NCBI GenBank assembly: GCA_002387845.1
Contig: DGLB01000054.1
Location: 62,001-126,000 of the forward strand
Direction: 5' to 3'
DNA: 64,000 bases
Source of the DNA: Stenotrophomonas maltophilia
GTDB lineage: Bacteria; Pseudomonadota; Gammaproteobacteria; Xanthomonadales; Xanthomonadaceae
Shown here: piece after piece, positions 51,442-60,933 of the stretch
Position numbering within the stretch: the stretch's first letter is position 1
Layout: every line of letters starts with the position of its first letter
Translations under genes and position numbers: made by a program
Notes under the pieces: model-generated
Databases searched by the model: none
Told to the model about the DNA's origin: nothing
What the model saw: only the letters and a program-made list of their open reading frames with translations

Positions 51442-53073
51442 ATGGCAACGGCACGCGCAAAGAAAGCTGCATCTTCCAGGTCCGCCACCGCAAAGCCCGC
51501 GCGCGGCCGCAGCAGCGGGGCGAAGTCCACGGGCCGCTCGGCCAGGAAGCCCAACATCCTGGTCATCTGGGGCGACGACATCGGCATCAGCAACCTGAGC
51601 TGTTACAGCCACGGGCTGATGGGCTACCAGACGCCGAACATCGACCGCATCGCGCAGGAAGGCATGCTGTTCACCGACGCCTACGGCGAGCAGTCGTGCA
51701 CCGCCGGGCGCTCGTCATTCATCACCGGGCAGAGCGTTTACCGCACCGGCCTCTCCAAGGTCGGTCGCCCCGGCGGCAAGGAGGGCCTGCAGCCGGAGAG
51801 CGTGACCATTGCCGAGCTGCTCAAGGACCAGGGGTATGCCACCGGCCAGTTCGGCAAGAATCACCTGGGCGATCTCAACAAGTACCTGCCCACGGTGCAT
51901 GGCTTCGATGAGTTCTTCGGCAATCTGTACCACTTGAATGCCGAGGAAGAGCCGGAGATGTACGACTACTTCCCCGAGAAGGATTATCCGGACTTCCGCA
52001 AGCAGAACGGTCCGCGCGGCGTGCTGCACTGCTGGGCGAGCGACAAGGACGACGCCACGGAGCAGCCGCGCTGGGGCAGGGTGGGCAAACAGAAGATCAA
52101 GGACACCGGCGCGTTGACGAAGAAGCGCATGGAAACCTGCGATGACGAGTTTGTCGCCGAGGCAAAGAAGTTCATCAAGCGCAACCATGCCGATGACCAG
52201 CCGTTCTTCGTCTGGCTGAACACCACGCACATGCACATGTTCACGCATACCAAGAAGGCCAGCCTGGGCCAGGCGGGTCGCTGGCAGTCGCCGTACCACG
52301 ACACGATGATCGACCACGACCGCAATGTGGGCGAGATGCTGGACCTGCTGGATGAACTGGGTATTGCCGAGGACACGCTGGTCATCTACTCCACCGACAA
52401 TGGGCCACACCGCAATTCGTGGCCGGATGCCGGCACCACGCCGTTCCGCAGCGAAAAGAACACCAACTGGGAAGGTGCCTTCCGTATTCCGCTGCTGGTG
52501 CGCTGGCCCGGTCATGTCGAAGCCGGCTCCATCGCCAACGGTATCGTGCAGCACCATGACTGGCTGCCCACCTTCCTGGAAATGGCGGGTGCGCCCAAGG
52601 TGGTGGAGCAGCTCAAGACCGGTTACACCACCAACGGGAAGACCTTCCGCAACCATATCGATGGCATCAGTCTGCTGGGATACATCACCGGCAAGCAGAA
52701 AGAGAGTCCGCGCAATCTGTTCATGTACTTCAGCGACGACGGTGACGTGCTGGCGATGCGCTACGACAACTGGAAGGTGGTGTTCATGGAACAGCGCTGC
52801 CAGGGCACCATGCAGATCTGGGCCGAGCCGTTCACCGCGCTGCGCCTTCCCAAGCTGTTCAACCTGCGCACGGATCCCTACGAGTATGCGGACATCACCT
52901 CGAACAGCTACTACGAGTGGTTCCTGTACCACGACTACCTGCTGTTCGCGGCCTTCGGCATTGCCGACAGGTTCGCGCAGACGCTGGTGGAGTTCCCGCG
53001 CGTGCAGGCACCGGGCAGCTTCACCATCGACGATGCCCTGGCGAAGATGAGTGCGATGTCGTCCAACGACTGA
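51442..53073 (+). CDS. Arylsulfatase-type sulfatase 1
   Basis: A 543-residue sulfatase. After a Lys/Ala/Ser-rich N-terminus the core begins PNILVIWGDDIGISNL (D45-D46 bind calcium). The C86-T-A-G-R motif (SCTAGRSSF) is where the cysteine becomes formylglycine. IYSTDNGPHRNSW is another metal-site segment. It would hydrolyse a sulfate ester, perhaps to scavenge sulfur. There is no Sec or Tat signal, suggesting a cytosolic enzyme. AGGAG precedes the start. A paralog lies inverted at 57151. No formylglycine-generating enzyme is encoded in the window. Confidence 0.88.
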   Translation: MATARAKKAASSRSATAKPARGRSSGAKSTGRSARKPNILVIWGDDIGISNLSCYSHGLMGYQTPNIDRIAQEGMLFTDAYGEQSCTAGRSSFITGQSVYRTGLSKVGRPGGKEGLQPESVTIAELLKDQGYATGQFGKNHLGDLNKYLPTVHGFDEFFGNLYHLNAEEEPEMYDYFPEKDYPDFRKQNGPRGVLHCWASDKDDATEQPRWGRVGKQKIKDTGALTKKRMETCDDEFVAEAKKFIKRNHADDQPFFVWLNTTHMHMFTHTKKASLGQAGRWQSPYHDTMIDHDRNVGEMLDLLDELGIAEDTLVIYSTDNGPHRNSWPDAGTTPFRSEKNTNWEGAFRIPLLVRWPGHVEAGSIANGIVQHHDWLPTFLEMAGAPKVVEQLKTGYTTNGKTFRNHIDGISLLGYITGKQKESPRNLFMYFSDDGDVLAMRYDNWKVVFMEQRCQGTMQIWAEPFTALRLPKLFNLRTDPYEYADITSNSYYEWFLYHDYLLFAAFGIADRFAQTLVEFPRVQAPGSFTIDDALAKMSAMSSND

Positions 53074-53103
53074 ATGACGGCGAGATAGGCGATTCTGACC
53101 TGT

Positions 53104-53213
53104 GTAGGGACACGCCATGCGTGTCCTCGAAATGCCGGCGATTCCGCGGACACGCATGGCGTGTCCCTACGCGCTGTTCGGACGCCGCGCAGCCGGGCAG
53201 AGCCCGGCTCTAC
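53104..53213. repeat. Composite of SMAG-like inverted repeats
   Basis: GTAGGGACACGCCATGCGTG (from 53104) and its inverse ending GTGTCCCTAC (to 53170) form one pair with 23-base arms. A second GTAG element (AGCCGGGC-AGAGCCCGGCT-CTAC form) lies at 53189-53213. The last three bases of the helicase gene, the TAG stop, are part of this element's GTAG. Confidence 0.8.
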
Positions 53214-55162
53214 TGAGTGGACCCGCGCCGGTCGTGATAGCGCGCGACGCTCTGCTGCAGGTCTTCCAGCGCGCCTTCCGGCAGCCATAGCTGGCGTGAG
53301 CCACGGGTTATCGCGGTATATGCCGCACGCACCGGGTTGTGGGCGAAGCGTCGGGCGAAGCCGGTGCGGAAACAGCAGGGGGCCATCGCCACCTGGGCGA
53401 ACTCGGTGTTCTTGGTGTGTTCGATGAGCATCAACAACAGCGGCGTCTGCGTGTGCGGCTGCAGGCGTTCGCACAGCGCATCGAAATGCGCACGGTTGTA
53501 GCCGCGCATGAACAGGCGCGGCACCTGGGGCAGCTGCTGCTCGTCCCATTCGGCAAGCAGGTCCTCCCAGCGTCGGCTGCTGCCGCCCTGGGTGGTCAGC
53601 TCACGGTACGCATCTGCGGCGCGGTCCACCTCGCGCGTCAGCTGGCGCAGCGACTCGGGATGAATGCCGAACGCAGCTCCGGCAGCGGAAAGCCGCTGTG
53701 CTTCTTCCAGCAGCCGCCAGGGGCTGCCGTACACCTGCGTGCCTTCAGTGGGTACGTCGTCCCAGCGCGTGTAAGGGGTCGCCACGGTGGCATGGGCGCT
53801 GGCCCCACTGAAGGGCTGCTGGTACCCGCCCGTTGCGTCCAGAGCCAGCGTGTCGTTGACCAGTTGCTCGACGTAGCGGCCCTGGCGCACCGACTGGTTG
53901 ATCTCCAGTGCCATGCCGGTGGTAAACCGCGGCGCACGTCCGACCAGGCGCTGATGGGGGTCGCCCAGGCTGATCACCGCACCTTCGTAACCGGAGAGCA
54001 GCTGCTTCCAGGCCGGGCTGAGGTCGTGCGCCTCGTCGATCAACAGCGTGCCCCAGCGTGCGGGAATGCGTGCATCGTGCAGTGCCAGCCACTTGCCGAT
54101 GTGGTCGGGCGTCAGGCTGAGCAGGCCCCCCTTCTGCAGGGCCGGGTCGAACATGCAGCGCCACACGTGCTCGGCGGCCGCGATGAAGGGGGCCGCGTCG
54201 AGCAGGGCGTAGGGCACCGCACGCAGGAAGTGACGTGCCTGGAGGTGTGCGGCGGTGGAACGGCACCAGCTGGCAATTCCGTCGAAGGCGATGCGAAGTA
54301 CGCTGGTGGCCGGGGTGCGGCCAATCGGCTGCAGGCCGATACGGCTCACGATCTCGGCAAACGACAACCGGCTGACCTGGTAAGCCGGCGCGAAGTCGGT
54401 GCTGAGCACGCCACGACGATGTGCGTCGGCCGCCACCTGGTTGGCGAACGCGATCTGCGACAGCAGTGCCACCGATGCCTGCGTGCCCAGCCGCTCGCGG
54501 AACGCCTGCACCTGGCTGGGGCGCGGCGCGAGATAGGTGAAATGCCGGGTCGCCCCGGCCAGCAGCTGCAGCACCAGATGCGTTTTGCCGGCCCCGGCGT
54601 AGGCATCCAGGTCGATGTGCTCGTCATCGTTGGCGACGATAGCGCGCAAGGCACGGGCCTGGTCGTCGGTGTAGTCGTGGTCGCGCTCGATGTAGATCGG
54701 TGCGTGCTCGCCGCCGGCGATCGTCTCGCTGGTGTCCTGATAGGCCGCCTCGGTGTAGAAGCGCACCGTGTGCGGGGCCAGGGTGCTGTCGCAGGCCTGT
54801 TGAAAGGCCACTGCGTCGAATACCTCGGCCGCCGCATGCTGCTCGAGGATGGATGCCGGTGCCAGTACGCGGTCCTGCGCCGCCAATGCCTGCTGCCACG
54901 CCGGCAGCGTGGCAGGCAGGCCGGCGCGCAGTCCGGCCAGCTGCGCGGGCACCGGTCCGGGTTCGGCGGCGAACAGTACGCAGGCCTGTTCCAGCATGGC
55001 GTTCAAGGCACCTTCGGGCTGTCGGCCGCGCAGGCACAAGGCCGCGGCGAACAGCCCCGCGCGTTCCAGTGCGCTGGCCGGAATCGATCCGTCTTCCAGG
55101 TACGACGCCACCGCCTCCTGTGAAAGCGGCAGCACGTAGGTAGCAGACGGGCGCGAAGACAT
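53210..55162 (-). CDS. UvrD-like superfamily 1 helicase / ATPase
   Basis: A 650-residue protein. Walker A is AGAGKTHL near residue 192 and Walker B LLIDEAHDLSPAW near 374. SLGDPHQRL is the motif III region, and AYTAITRGSRQLWLP near the C-terminus is motif VI, as in the UvrD/Rep family. The first 180 residues are a variable domain. The start at 55162 is chosen as the first ATG before SSRPSATYV; its ribosome site is weak. It probably unwinds DNA, role unknown; orphan helicases of this kind occur in defence or repair settings, but no partner is seen. The stop codon is supplied by a SMAG element. Confidence 0.78.
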   Translation of the reverse strand: MSSRPSATYVLPLSQEAVASYLEDGSIPASALERAGLFAAALCLRGRQPEGALNAMLEQACVLFAAEPGPVPAQLAGLRAGLPATLPAWQQALAAQDRVLAPASILEQHAAAEVFDAVAFQQACDSTLAPHTVRFYTEAAYQDTSETIAGGEHAPIYIERDHDYTDDQARALRAIVANDDEHIDLDAYAGAGKTHLVLQLLAGATRHFTYLAPRPSQVQAFRERLGTQASVALLSQIAFANQVAADAHRRGVLSTDFAPAYQVSRLSFAEIVSRIGLQPIGRTPATSVLRIAFDGIASWCRSTAAHLQARHFLRAVPYALLDAAPFIAAAEHVWRCMFDPALQKGGLLSLTPDHIGKWLALHDARIPARWGTLLIDEAHDLSPAWKQLLSGYEGAVISLGDPHQRLVGRAPRFTTGMALEINQSVRQGRYVEQLVNDTLALDATGGYQQPFSGASAHATVATPYTRWDDVPTEGTQVYGSPWRLLEEAQRLSAAGAAFGIHPESLRQLTREVDRAADAYRELTTQGGSSRRWEDLLAEWDEQQLPQVPRLFMRGYNRAHFDALCERLQPHTQTPLLLMLIEHTKNTEFAQVAMAPCCFRTGFARRFAHNPVRAAYTAITRGSRQLWLPEGALEDLQQSVARYHDRRGSTQ

Positions 55163-55268
55163 CAGTAAAGGCTCAGGCGTCTTTGTGGGAACGAACGTTC
55201 CTGGACTGCACATGATAACGCAGCGCCAGCAGGCCCTCCGGCGCTGCCAGCGCTTTGGAGGCGGGTGC

Positions 55269-56417
55269 TCAGCGCTGGCTCACGGGCTTCAGCGGGGCGG
55301 GTGCCGTCGCCTTCATCGTGCGCCACCACGGCCGGCCGGGGTGCGGTGCGTTCAGGTCCAACCGCTCGCCCATTTCCGGCGTGGACAGCGCGATGCCACG
55401 CTGCGCCGCCAGCGCGCTGACCTGTTCGAACGGGTCATCCCAGGTGTGCATGGCCAGGTCGAAGGTGCCGTTGTGGATCGGCACCAGCCAGCGCGCACGC
55501 AGGTCCTGATGCGCCTGCACGGTCTGGGTGGGCTGCATGTGCACGTAAGGCCACTTGGCGTCGTAGGCACCGGTTTCGATGAAGGCGACATCGAATGGCC
55601 CGTAGCGCTCACCGATGTCCTTGAAACCGGCGAAGTACCCGGTGTCGCCGCTGAAGTACACGCGCAGCGCGTCATCGATGATCACCCACGAGCCCCACAG
55701 GGTGCGGTTGCTGTCGCGCAGGCCGCGCCCGGAGAAATGCTGGGTGGGGGTGAACGCCAGGCGCAGGCCATCCACCTCGGTTTCCTGCCACCAGTCGAAC
55801 TGGCGCACCTTGTCTGCCGGCACACCCCAGTGGGTCAGGCGGTCGCCGACGCCCAGCGGCACCAGAAACACCTCGGCGCGGTTGGCCAGGTACTTCACCG
55901 TGGCGCGGTCAAGATGGTCGTAATGGTCGTGCGAGAGCAGCACGCCGCGGATCGGCGGCAGATCCTTCAGCGCAATCGGCGGGGCATGGAAGCGTTTCGG
56001 CCCGATCCACTGGAACGGCGAGGCGCGTTCGGAAAACACCGGGTCGGTCAGCCACCAGCCGCCGCGCAGCTTGATCAGCAGGGTGGAGTGACCCAGGCGG
56101 TAGACGCTGCGGTCCGGGGCCTTGGCCAGCGCCTCCGGGGTCAGCACGCGTACCGGTGGCGAACTGACCGGCACGGTGCCGTCCGGGCGGTTGAAGAAGA
56201 AATCCCAGAACAGCTTGAGGGTGGTGCCCAGCGATTCTTTCGGCTTGGGCGCGGCATTGCGGAACTGGTCGTCGCTGTAGTGCGGCGAGGTGGGGTAGGT
56301 GGCAATGGGCACGGCAGTAATCATCCCGATCAGAATGGAGAAAGACAGCACGACAACAACGGCAACGAGCAGGCGGCGACGCGATCGTGACCGATTGGTG
56401 AGTGTGTAGGCACTCAT
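55269..56417 (-). CDS. Metallo-beta-lactamase-fold hydrolase, NAPE-PLD/RomA-like
   Basis: A 382-residue protein with an N-terminal membrane anchor (LLVAVVVVLSFSILIGMITAV) and a metallo-beta-lactamase domain. The metal motif HDHYDHLD is clear, and GHSTLLIKLRGGWWLTDPVF, YFSGDTGYF and VPIHNGTFDLAMHTWDDP match the NAPE-phospholipase-D-like branch. It would be a membrane-tethered hydrolase, substrate unknown. It follows the TetR gene by 19 bases and is probably repressed by it. GGAG precedes the start. Confidence 0.85.
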   Translation of the reverse strand: MSAYTLTNRSRSRRRLLVAVVVVLSFSILIGMITAVPIATYPTSPHYSDDQFRNAAPKPKESLGTTLKLFWDFFFNRPDGTVPVSSPPVRVLTPEALAKAPDRSVYRLGHSTLLIKLRGGWWLTDPVFSERASPFQWIGPKRFHAPPIALKDLPPIRGVLLSHDHYDHLDRATVKYLANRAEVFLVPLGVGDRLTHWGVPADKVRQFDWWQETEVDGLRLAFTPTQHFSGRGLRDSNRTLWGSWVIIDDALRVYFSGDTGYFAGFKDIGERYGPFDVAFIETGAYDAKWPYVHMQPTQTVQAHQDLRARWLVPIHNGTFDLAMHTWDDPFEQVSALAAQRGIALSTPEMGERLDLNAPHPGRPWWRTMKATAPAPLKPVSQR

Positions 56418-56436
56418 TTAATAACTCCGGAAAACA

Positions 56437-57006
56437 TCAGCGTTGGATCCCCTTCCAGAACAAGTCGAAACCGGCCTGCTGCAGCGTCTGGCGCTGCTCC
56501 GGCTGGGCGGCGATGGCCTCCAGCGTGGCTTCAAGCAGAGTGATGAAGACGCGGCCGAGATAGAACGACAGGCGTTCGGGGTCGATATGCGCAGCCAGGT
56601 TGGCCTGGAGCGACTGCATCATGCCGCCGAACAGCCCTTCGCAGTGCAGACGGGTGGCATCGCTGATGCGATCGGAGACCTTCAGCTGGCGCAGGGCCTT
56701 CTGGTCGTCCGGATGCTGCGATCCCCACTGGATCAGCGTGTTCCACGCGTACTGCAACTGGGTGCGGGCATCTGCCTCGATGGGGAACGCATCGCCCAAG
56801 GTCAGCGCCAAGCGCATTTCCAGCTTCACGAACAGCGCGTTGAGCAGCGCGTCCTTGGTCTCGAAGTAGGTGAACACGGTGCCTTCGGCGACCTTGGCGG
56901 CCCTCGCGATCTGCGCGGTGGAGGCGGCCACGCCGTGCATGGCCACCAGTTTCCCGGCCGCCGTCAGGATCGCATCGCGTTTCACTTCACTGAGAGGTCG
57001 AGCCAT
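56437..57006 (-). CDS. TetR-family transcriptional regulator
   Basis: A 189-residue TetR regulator with HTH at about residues 27-46 (STAQIARAAKVAEGTVFTYFETKDALLNALF) and a helical ligand domain. It leads an operon with the metallo-beta-lactamase-fold gene. A perfect palindrome 41 bases upstream is a likely operator. Between operator and start codon lies a SMAG hairpin, and the ribosome site is weak (GGGA), so translation may be limited by that hairpin. Confidence 0.87.
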   Translation of the reverse strand: MARPLSEVKRDAILTAAGKLVAMHGVAASTAQIARAAKVAEGTVFTYFETKDALLNALFVKLEMRLALTLGDAFPIEADARTQLQYAWNTLIQWGSQHPDDQKALRQLKVSDRISDATRLHCEGLFGGMMQSLQANLAAHIDPERLSFYLGRVFITLLEATLEAIAAQPEQRQTLQQAGFDLFWKGIQR

Positions 57007-57013
57007 GGGTCCC

Positions 57014-57036
57014 GTAGAGCGGGGCTTGCCCCGCTG
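57014..57036. repeat. SMAG element in the TetR gene leader
   Basis: GTAG with the stem AGCGGGGC-TTG-CCCCGCT lies eight bases upstream of the TetR start codon, inside the predicted 5' untranslated region. Confidence 0.75.
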
Positions 57037-57046
57037 CTTTCACCAA

Positions 57047-57070
57047 ATAAATGAGTACGAACTCATTTAT
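57047..57070. promoter_or_regulatory. TetR-type operator palindrome
   Basis: ATAAATGAGT and ACTCATTTAT are perfect 10-bp inverted arms around ACGA. The TGAGT/ACTCA core with AT-rich flanks is typical of TetR-family operators and lies 41 bases before the TetR gene. Confidence 0.8.
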
Positions 57071-57150
57071 ACCCCCCTCCCGATCCCATCACAACCCACC
57101 AGACTCCCATCGCCGGGCCACCGTTCAGGCAGCCCGGCGGATATCCACCC

Positions 57151-58683
<1,533 letters not shown>

Positions 58684-58880
58684 GAGGATCTGCCTTCGTC
58701 GCGGGGTGAGTGCTGCCATGCTGGCGGCACGTTACCGCTGGCGCATCGGTAAACCCCGGTGATTTTCCCAGTATTTTTTCGGTGCCAGGGCCAGATGATC
58801 CCGGGCCGCAAGGTGGCCCTGCGTTGTGTTCGGGCACCGGGCGGTCTATAACGCCAACGGACCTCCCTGGCAGAACAGAC

Positions 58881-59333
58881 ATGGCAACCAGCGGCACCCG
58901 CAAGGCCCCGCGTTCATCCGGTTCTGCACCCGCTTCCGGCAAGGTGCGCCTGCTGGCGGGTGACAACCCGCAGATTCCCAAGGGGGAGGGCGAAGGTCCT
59001 GTCCAGACCTATCTGGATGCGATCCCCGGCTGGAAGCAGGAGCGTGCGCGACAGTTGGATGCGCTGATCACGGCGAACGTGCCGCAGCTGCGCAAGGCGG
59101 TGAAGTGGAACTCACCGTGGTATGGCGTGGAGGGACAGGAATGGTTCCTGTCGTTTCACTGCATCAGCAGGTATTTGAAGGTGGCGTTCTTCAAGGGCAC
59201 ATCGTTGCAGCCCATGCCACCGGTGGAGTCGAAACAGCAGGAGGTGCGCTACCTGCACGTGTTCGAGGATGAACCGCTGGACGAGGCGCAGTTCGTGGCC
59301 TGGATCAAACAGGCCAGCAGGAGGATTACCTGA
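58881..59333 (+). CDS. DUF1801 protein
   Basis: A 150-residue protein with a disordered basic N-terminus and a DUF1801 (YdhG/CyaY-like fold) domain: VQTYLDAIPGWKQERARQLDALI, then VKWNSPWYGVEGQEWFLSFHCISRYLKVAFFKG. The molecular role of the family is not established. It overlaps the next DUF1801 gene by one base, so the two are co-translated. The ATG at 58881 is chosen from the domain start. Confidence 0.8.
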   Translation: MATSGTRKAPRSSGSAPASGKVRLLAGDNPQIPKGEGEGPVQTYLDAIPGWKQERARQLDALITANVPQLRKAVKWNSPWYGVEGQEWFLSFHCISRYLKVAFFKGTSLQPMPPVESKQQEVRYLHVFEDEPLDEAQFVAWIKQASRRIT

Positions 59334-59695
59334 TGGGCACCCGTATTCCCGAGATCGACGAGAAAATCGCCGAGCTGAACGACTGGCGCGGCACCACCCT
59401 GGCCCATGTGCGTGACCTCATCCATGTCGCCGACCCCGATGTGCTGGAAGAGGTCAAATGGCGCGGCGTGCCGGTGTGGTCGCACGACGGCATTCTGTGT
59501 ACCGGCGAGACCTACAAGGCGGCGGTGAAACTGACCTTTGCCAAGGGCGCTTCGCTGCCGGACCCCAAGGGTCTGTTCAACGCCAGCCTGGACGGCAACA
59601 CCCGCCGCGCCATCGACCTGCATGAAGGCGACACGCTGGATGCCACCGCGTTCAAGGCGCTGATCCGTGCAGCCGTAAAGAACAACCAGAAGTAA
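59333..59695 (+). CDS. DUF1801 protein, second copy
   Basis: A 120-residue protein of the same fold: IDEKIAELNDWRGTTLAHVRDLIHVADPDVLEEVKWRGVPVWSHDGILCTGETYKAAVKLTFAKGASLPDPKGLFNASL. It starts inside the stop codon of the first copy (TGATG) behind AGGAGG. The two may act as a heterodimer; this is inference. Confidence 0.82.
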   Translation: MGTRIPEIDEKIAELNDWRGTTLAHVRDLIHVADPDVLEEVKWRGVPVWSHDGILCTGETYKAAVKLTFAKGASLPDPKGLFNASLDGNTRRAIDLHEGDTLDATAFKALIRAAVKNNQK

Positions 59696-59743
59696 AGGTG
59701 CCCAAGGTGGCGCCAGCGACCAGATTCCGCTAAACATGCAGGC

Positions 59744-59761
59744 TGGCCCATTCATGGGCCA
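59744..59761 (+). promoter_or_regulatory. Hairpin before the metallophosphoesterase gene
   Basis: TGGCCCAT-TC-ATGGGCCA is a perfect 8-bp inverted repeat 27 bases before the GTG start. It could be an operator or a leader hairpin, or could end the DUF1801 transcript; it lacks a T-run. Confidence 0.35.
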
Positions 59762-59787
59762 TCCTCCCCCCGGATCTGGAACTGCCT

Positions 59788-60930
59788 GTGCTGAGTGTTG
59801 TCGGTTTGCTGCTTGCGTTGTATGTGGTGTGGCGTGTCATCTGGCCCCTGAAACTGTCCCTGTCGCTGCGCGGCCCGTTAGGCCTGCTGGTCATCGCGCT
59901 GGCCCTGCATCACCGGATCGTGGCGCGCTTTGCCGGCACCATGGCCTCGCCGGAGATTCCCAAGGCGGCCATCGCGGTGCTGGCCACCGGCTTCACCGCC
60001 TTGTTGCTGCTTGCCCTGTTCCTGATCGTGCTCGACGTCGCCCTGCTGGCGGCGCGCCTGCTGCGCGCCCCACGTGCGGCCAGCGCCTTGCGGCGGCCGT
60101 GGCTGCGTCCGTCGGTGGGCCTGTTTGCGCTGTTGCTGTCGGCCTATGGCATCAGCCAGGGCATGGCCGTGCCGAAGGTGCGCCACATCGATGTAGCCAT
60201 TGAGGACCTGCCCGCTGCGTTTGATGGTTACCGCGTGCTGCAGCTCACGGATATCCATGCCAGCCGCCTGCTCACCGGCGAGTGGGTGGCCAAAGTGGTG
60301 GCGGAAAGCAACGCGCAGCAGCCAGACCTGGTGGTGATCACCGGCGACCTGGTGGATGGCAGCGTGGCCGCACGCGCCAATGACGTGCGACCGCTGGGTG
60401 AGCTCAAGGCTCCCGACGGCGTCATCGCCATTACCGGCAACCATGAGTACTACGGCCAGTATGCGCAGTGGATGCCGGCCTTCCGCAAGCTGGGCATGAC
60501 GGTGCTGGAAAACAGTCACACCGTGATCCGTCGCGACGCTGCGCAACTGACCATCGCCGGCGTCACCGACCCGGTCGCCGCGCGCTATGGCTTGCCCATG
60601 CCCGATCTGGACAAGGCACTGGCCGGTGCCGATCCGGCCGCACCGGTGATCCTGCTCGACCACCGTCCGACCCTGGCGCGTGCCAACGCCGCCAAGGGTG
60701 TCGCGCTGCAGCTGTCCGGGCATACCCATGGCGGGCACATCGTGGGCATGGACCAGCTGGTGAAGCGTGCCAATGGTGGCTTTGTATCGGGCGGGTATGC
60801 CGTGGACGGCATGTCCCTGTATGTGAGTAACGGCGCGGGGTTGTGGCCGGGGTTTGCGGCGCGCATTGGTGTGCCGTCGGAGATCACCGTGTTTACCCTG
60901 CGGCGGCTTGTGGCCCCTGCGGGCGAGTGA
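59788..60930 (+). CDS. Membrane metallophosphoesterase (YkuE-like)
   Basis: A 380-residue protein with GTG start. The first 130 residues hold about four membrane helices; the rest is a calcineurin-like phosphoesterase domain facing the periplasm or cytoplasm. Metal-site motifs are LTDIHASRL, VVITGDLVDG, GNHEYY and LSGHTHGGHI. It resembles YkuE-type enzymes, some of which act on lipid or sugar-nucleotide phosphates; the substrate here is unknown. It ends just before a SMAG pair. Confidence 0.85.
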   Translation: MLSVVGLLLALYVVWRVIWPLKLSLSLRGPLGLLVIALALHHRIVARFAGTMASPEIPKAAIAVLATGFTALLLLALFLIVLDVALLAARLLRAPRAASALRRPWLRPSVGLFALLLSAYGISQGMAVPKVRHIDVAIEDLPAAFDGYRVLQLTDIHASRLLTGEWVAKVVAESNAQQPDLVVITGDLVDGSVAARANDVRPLGELKAPDGVIAITGNHEYYGQYAQWMPAFRKLGMTVLENSHTVIRRDAAQLTIAGVTDPVAARYGLPMPDLDKALAGADPAAPVILLDHRPTLARANAAKGVALQLSGHTHGGHIVGMDQLVKRANGGFVSGGYAVDGMSLYVSNGAGLWPGFAARIGVPSEITVFTLRRLVAPAGE

Positions 60931-60933
60931 CGG

